This document shows, in pieces, positions 6,386-8,633 of a stretch of DNA of 8,633 nucleotides. The notes under the pieces are model-generated. The model worked only from the letters and a program-made list of their open reading frames with translations, ran no database searches and was not told where the DNA came from. Position 1 is the first letter of the stretch; each line of letters starts with the position of its first letter. Both the position numbers and the translations under genes were made by a program. The stretch is from CAYORM01 sp964406375 (lineage in GTDB: Bacteria; Pseudomonadota; Alphaproteobacteria; DSM-16000; Inquilinaceae): positions 1 to 8,633 of the forward strand of contig CAYORM010000103.1 in assembly GCA_964406375.1 (NCBI GenBank). The letters run 5' to 3'.

Positions 6386-6732
6386 GCTTCGCCTCCATCG
6401 CCGGGCATGGGGACCCCGCGCCCCTCCCGGACGATCCGGTTTTCGATGACATGCGCCGTATCGATCATCGACTGCCAGATCCGGCGCACGAGATCCGGGT
6501 CAAGCCCCTGCGCCTCGGCACGGGCAGCATTGCGCTCGATGACGGCGAGCGCCCTTTCCGCCTGGACGACGGCGAGCCCCGCCTCGCGCTTGAGATGCGC
6601 GACCTCGCGGACGATGCCGAAGCGCTCGGCGAGCAGGTCGACGAGACGGTCGTCGATCTCGTCGATCCGCCGGCGGTGCGGCGCCAGCAACCCGCCGTCT
6701 TCCGTTGCGTCGCTGCCCGTCCCGCGCGTCAC
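6382..6732 (-). CDS. AroQ-type chorismate mutase within the pdh operon
   Basis: A 116-residue all-helical protein of the AroQ chorismate mutase family, which converts chorismate to prephenate for phenylalanine and tyrosine. By ungapped alignment to the E. coli P-protein mutase domain (offset +9), Arg20, Arg37 (LLAERF), Lys48 (VAHLKRE) and Arg60 match the catalytic Arg11, Arg28, Lys39 and Arg51. Three other positions differ: Asp48 is Gln57, Glu52 is Ala61 and Gln88 is Glu97; yeast mutase also has a Glu at the last position. No prephenate dehydratase, DAHP synthase or dehydrogenase domain is fused, and there is no signal peptide. The start is a GTG at 6732 that overlaps the pdhC stop (GTGA); its stop overlaps the lpdA start (ATGA). 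No clear ribosome site precedes it, so it probably depends on coupling to pdhC. Salicylate-type lyases (PchB) share this fold, so mutase activity is likely but not certain. Confidence 0.85.
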   Translation of the reverse strand: MTRGTGSDATEDGGLLAPHRRRIDEIDDRLVDLLAERFGIVREVAHLKREAGLAVVQAERALAVIERNAARAEAQGLDPDLVRRIWQSMIDTAHVIENRIVREGRGVPMPGDGGEA

Positions 6733-8081
6733 AGCATCATGCCGAGCGGCGCCTCGATCAGCGCCTTGAAGGCCCTGAGCCACTCGGCCCCCACCGCGCC
6801 GTCGATCACCCGGTGATCGACCGCGAGGGTGCAGGACATGACGGTCGCGATCGCCAGCGCCCCGTCCTTGACCACCGGACGCTGCTCCCCGGCGCCGACG
6901 GCGAGGATCGCCCCCTGCGGCGGGTTGATGATCGCCGCGAACTCCCGGATGCCGTACATGCCCAGATTGGAGACCGAGAACGTCCCGCCCTGATACTCCT
7001 CCGGCTTCAGCTTGCCGTCCCGGGCCCGCTGCGCCAGATCACGCATCTCCGCTGCGATCGTCGCCAGCCCCTTGCGATCGGCATCCTTGACGATCGGGGT
7101 GATGAGCCCGCCCTCGGTCGCAACCGCGACCGAGACGTCGACCCGGTCGTAGCGGATGGTCGCCTCCTCGGTCCAGGACGCGTTGGCCGCCGGCACCCGG
7201 CGCAGCGCCAAGGCCGCCGCCTTGATGACGAGGTCATTGACCGAGATCTTGGTCTCCGCCTGCTCGTTGAGCTGGCGGCGCAGTGCGAGCAGCGCGTCGA
7301 TCTCGCATTCGACCGTCAGATAGAAATGCGGGACGGTCTGCTTCGACTCGGTGAGCCGCCGCGCGATCGTCTTCCGGACGTTGCTGTTCTTCACCTCGGT
7401 GAAGGGGATGCCATAGGCCTCGGCCAGCGCCTTGGCGCTGGGGCCAGCCCCGACGGGCCGCGCCGCCGGGGCCGCGGCGGCAGCCGGCTCCGCCTTCGGT
7501 GCAGCGGCCGCCGCCTCGGGCCGCGCCGCCTGCGGCTTTGCACCGTCCGCGATCGCCGCCTCGACGTCGCTCTTCACGATGCGGCCATTGGGACCCGAAC
7601 CGGTGATCGAGGCGAGATCGATGCCCGCCTGCTCTGCCATCCGCCGCGCGAGCGGGCTGGCGAAGACGCGATCGCCGCCTTCCGTGGCCGGTGCAGCCGC
7701 GGCTGCCGGGGCGGGGCGTTCGGTCGGTGCGGATGGCGATGCCGGTGCTGGCGGCACAGCCGCATCAGCCGGCTTCGGCGCTTCCGCCGGTGCAGCCGCC
7801 GCCGGCCTGCCGGCACCCTCGAGCGCCGCGGCGTCCTCGCCCTCCTGAAGCAGCAGCGCGATCGGCGTATTGACCGCGACATTCTCGGTGCCGGCCTCGA
7901 CGAGGATCTTGCCGATCGTCCCCTCGTCGATCGCCTCGACCTCCATCGTCGCCTTGTCGGTGTCGATCTCGGCGATCACATCACCCGGCGCGACCGCTTC
8001 CCCCTCCTTCTTCAGCCACCGGGCCAACGTGCCTTCGGTCATCGTCGGCGACAGCGCCGGCATCAGGATTTCGATCGGCAT
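6729..8081 (-). CDS. pdhC: Dihydrolipoyllysine acetyltransferase (E2 of pyruvate dehydrogenase)
   Basis: E2 forms the core of the complex and transfers the acetyl group from lipoyl-lysine to CoA. The 450-residue protein has one N-terminal lipoyl domain (about 2-78) with lipoylated Lys43 in EIDTDKATMEVE. An Ala/Pro-rich linker (about 85-134) follows, then the peripheral-subunit-binding domain (about 138-177, SPLARRMAEQAGIDL...GSGPNGRIVKSDV) and a second Ala/Pro linker (about 180-211). The catalytic domain (about 225-450) carries DHRVIDGA with His423 and Asp427. The N-terminal MPIEILMPALSPTM is typical of alphaproteobacterial E2. The ATG at 8081 has a good ribosome site (GAGGAAGGA, 8098-8090) ending 8 nt upstream. 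An in-frame extension toward 8297 would overlap pdhB and is not needed. The gene follows pdhB after 73 bp that contain a hairpin, and overlaps the chorismate mutase by 4 nt. Confidence 0.97.
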   Translation of the reverse strand: MPIEILMPALSPTMTEGTLARWLKKEGEAVAPGDVIAEIDTDKATMEVEAIDEGTIGKILVEAGTENVAVNTPIALLLQEGEDAAALEGAGRPAAAAPAEAPKPADAAVPPAPASPSAPTERPAPAAAAAPATEGGDRVFASPLARRMAEQAGIDLASITGSGPNGRIVKSDVEAAIADGAKPQAARPEAAAAAPKAEPAAAAAPAARPVGAGPSAKALAEAYGIPFTEVKNSNVRKTIARRLTESKQTVPHFYLTVECEIDALLALRRQLNEQAETKISVNDLVIKAAALALRRVPAANASWTEEATIRYDRVDVSVAVATEGGLITPIVKDADRKGLATIAAEMRDLAQRARDGKLKPEEYQGGTFSVSNLGMYGIREFAAIINPPQGAILAVGAGEQRPVVKDGALAIATVMSCTLAVDHRVIDGAVGAEWLRAFKALIEAPLGMML

Positions 8082-8102
8082 CCTTATCGTCCTTCCTCGC
8101 GG

Positions 8103-8153
8103 CCCTCCCGTCGCCGGCCGGCCGCGCGGGGCCGGTCGGCGCCCTGCCGAGGG
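8103..8153 (-). promoter_or_regulatory. GC-rich stem-loop between pdhB and pdhC
   Basis: The arms at 8112-8123 (CGCCGGCCGGCC) and 8130-8141 (GGCCGGTCGGCG) pair over 12 positions with one mismatch (8117/8136) around a 6-nt loop. An outer 5-bp stem joins 8103-8107 (CCCTC) to 8149-8153 (GAGGG). In the leftward mRNA the structure begins 1 nt after the pdhB stop triplet and ends about 4 nt before the pdhC ribosome site. It has no T-run, so it is unlikely to be a strong terminator. It could stabilise or process the mRNA, or set the ratio of PdhB to PdhC. Confidence 0.55.
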
Positions 8154-8154
8154 A

Positions 8155-8633
8155 TCAGCGGTAGCAGACCTTGTGAACGGCGGCGGCGATGTCCTGCACC
8201 TGCGGCAGGGCCAGACGCTCGAGATTGGCGGCGTAGGGCAGCGGCACGTCGGCGGCGCAGACGCGCACGACCGGCGCGTCGAGCCAGTCGAAGGCATGCT
8301 CCATCATCAGCGCCGCCATCTCCGAGCCGATGCCCGCCACCGGCCATCCCTCCTCCACGGAGACCAGCCGGTTAGTCTTCTTCACCGAGGCGACGATCGT
8401 CTCGACATCGAGCGGGCGGATCGTGCGGAGGTCGATGACCTCGGCGTCGATCCCCTCACTCGCCAGCCCCTCCGCCGCTTCGAGCGCCTTCCCGACCATG
8501 ATCGAATAGGCGACGATCGTGACGTCGGAGCCGCTGCGCACCACCTTCGCCCGGCCGATCGGGACGACGAAATCGGGATCCTCCGGCACGTCGAAGCTGT
8601 GGCCGTAGAGGATCTCGTTCTCGAGGAAGATGA
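8155..8633 (-). CDS. pdhB: Pyruvate dehydrogenase E1 beta subunit, C-terminal part (cut by the right window edge)
   Basis: E1-beta pairs with E1-alpha to decarboxylate pyruvate with thiamine diphosphate and acetylate the E2 lipoyl group. The 158 codons seen, starting at IFLENEILYGHSFDVPEDPD, cover the end of the pyrimidine-binding transketolase domain and the whole C-terminal transketolase domain. Recognisable blocks are RSGSDVTIVAYSIMVGKALEAAE, EVIDLRTIRPLDVETIVASVKKTNRLVSVEEGW and CAADVPLPYAANLERLALPQV, ending in HKVCYR. These match E1-beta of alphaproteobacterial pyruvate dehydrogenase more closely than branched-chain E1-beta. The N-terminal part lies outside the window. Some alphaproteobacterial PdhB proteins carry an extra lipoyl domain there, which cannot be checked. 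The TGA is at 8157-8155, followed by the stem-loop and then pdhC. pdhA is expected just beyond the right edge. Confidence 0.95.
   Translation of the reverse strand, partial: IFLENEILYGHSFDVPEDPDFVVPIGRAKVVRSGSDVTIVAYSIMVGKALEAAEGLASEGIDAEVIDLRTIRPLDVETIVASVKKTNRLVSVEEGWPVAGIGSEMAALMMEHAFDWLDAPVVRVCAADVPLPYAANLERLALPQVQDIAAAVHKVCYR

Noticed and set aside
3941..6769. A 942-codon open frame on the plus strand, antisense to lipA, lpdA and the chorismate mutase gene
   Set aside because: It is in exact codon register with lipA and lpdA. In that register an antisense stop needs a sense TTA, CTA or TCA codon, which GC-rich genes rarely use. Its translation is rich in Arg, Asp, His and Gly and resembles no known family.
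6733..6783. Earlier start for the chorismate mutase inside pdhC
   Set aside because: The extra residues lie within the pdhC C-terminal codons and do not resemble the family. The GTG at 6732 gives the usual overlap and length.
7490..7850. GC-rich repetitive stretch within pdhC
   Set aside because: It encodes the Ala/Pro-rich flexible linkers normal for E2 proteins. It is not a mobile or tandem repeat element.
8082..8297. N-terminal extension of PdhC upstream of ATG 8081
   Set aside because: It overlaps pdhB in another frame and runs through the hairpin. The lipoyl domain begins exactly at MPIEILMPALSPTM with a good ribosome site.
6705..8375. Long plus-strand open frame opposite pdhC
   Set aside because: Same register effect, with Arg-rich low-complexity translation; pdhC on the minus strand is unmistakable.

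Overview
The window is GC-rich chromosomal DNA with dense housekeeping genes, overlapping start/stop codons and few TTA/CTA/TCA codons. Gene content and order (fused ispDF, a pyruvate dehydrogenase cluster running into lipA and a RatA/COQ10 gene, and a soluble NtrB-NtrC pair) point to an alphaproteobacterium, perhaps of Rhodospirillales/Acetobacterales type. That finer placement is an inference from synteny and protein style, not a computed one.

Layout. (1) 1-1640, minus strand: ntrB and the first 154 codons of ntrC, joined by an ATGA overlap; ntrC runs off the left edge. This is the nitrogen two-component system. (2) 1641-1798: a divergent intergenic region with an exact TATAAT on the plus strand and a 10-bp palindrome next to it. 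(3) 1799-3480, plus strand: ispDF (isoprenoid precursor synthesis) overlapping pncC/cinA (NMN deamidase family), again by ATGA. (4) 3473-3495: a perfect 9-bp inverted repeat holding the stop codons of the two convergent genes pncC and ratA. (5) 3488-8633, minus strand: an apparent operon read as pdhB (cut by the right edge), pdhC, a small AroQ-type chorismate mutase, lpdA, lipA, ratA. Gaps are 73, -4, -4, 12 and 15 bp. The 73-bp pdhB-pdhC gap holds a strong GC-rich hairpin.

How the genes fit together: PdhB and PdhC are the E1-beta and E2 subunits and LpdA the E3 subunit of a dehydrogenase complex. LipA inserts the sulfurs of the lipoyl group that PdhC needs on Lys43. RatA/COQ10-family proteins are linked to ubiquinone, which takes electrons from the NADH the complex produces. 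The chorismate mutase is the odd member: it is translationally coupled on both sides and makes an aromatic precursor, and several of its expected active-site residues are substituted.

No mobile element, CRISPR array, tRNA, rRNA or defence system is visible. This is essentially a core-genome region. The points worth a second look are the chorismate mutase, the two hairpins, the divergent promoter region, and the lack of a dusB/nifR3 gene directly upstream of ntrB.
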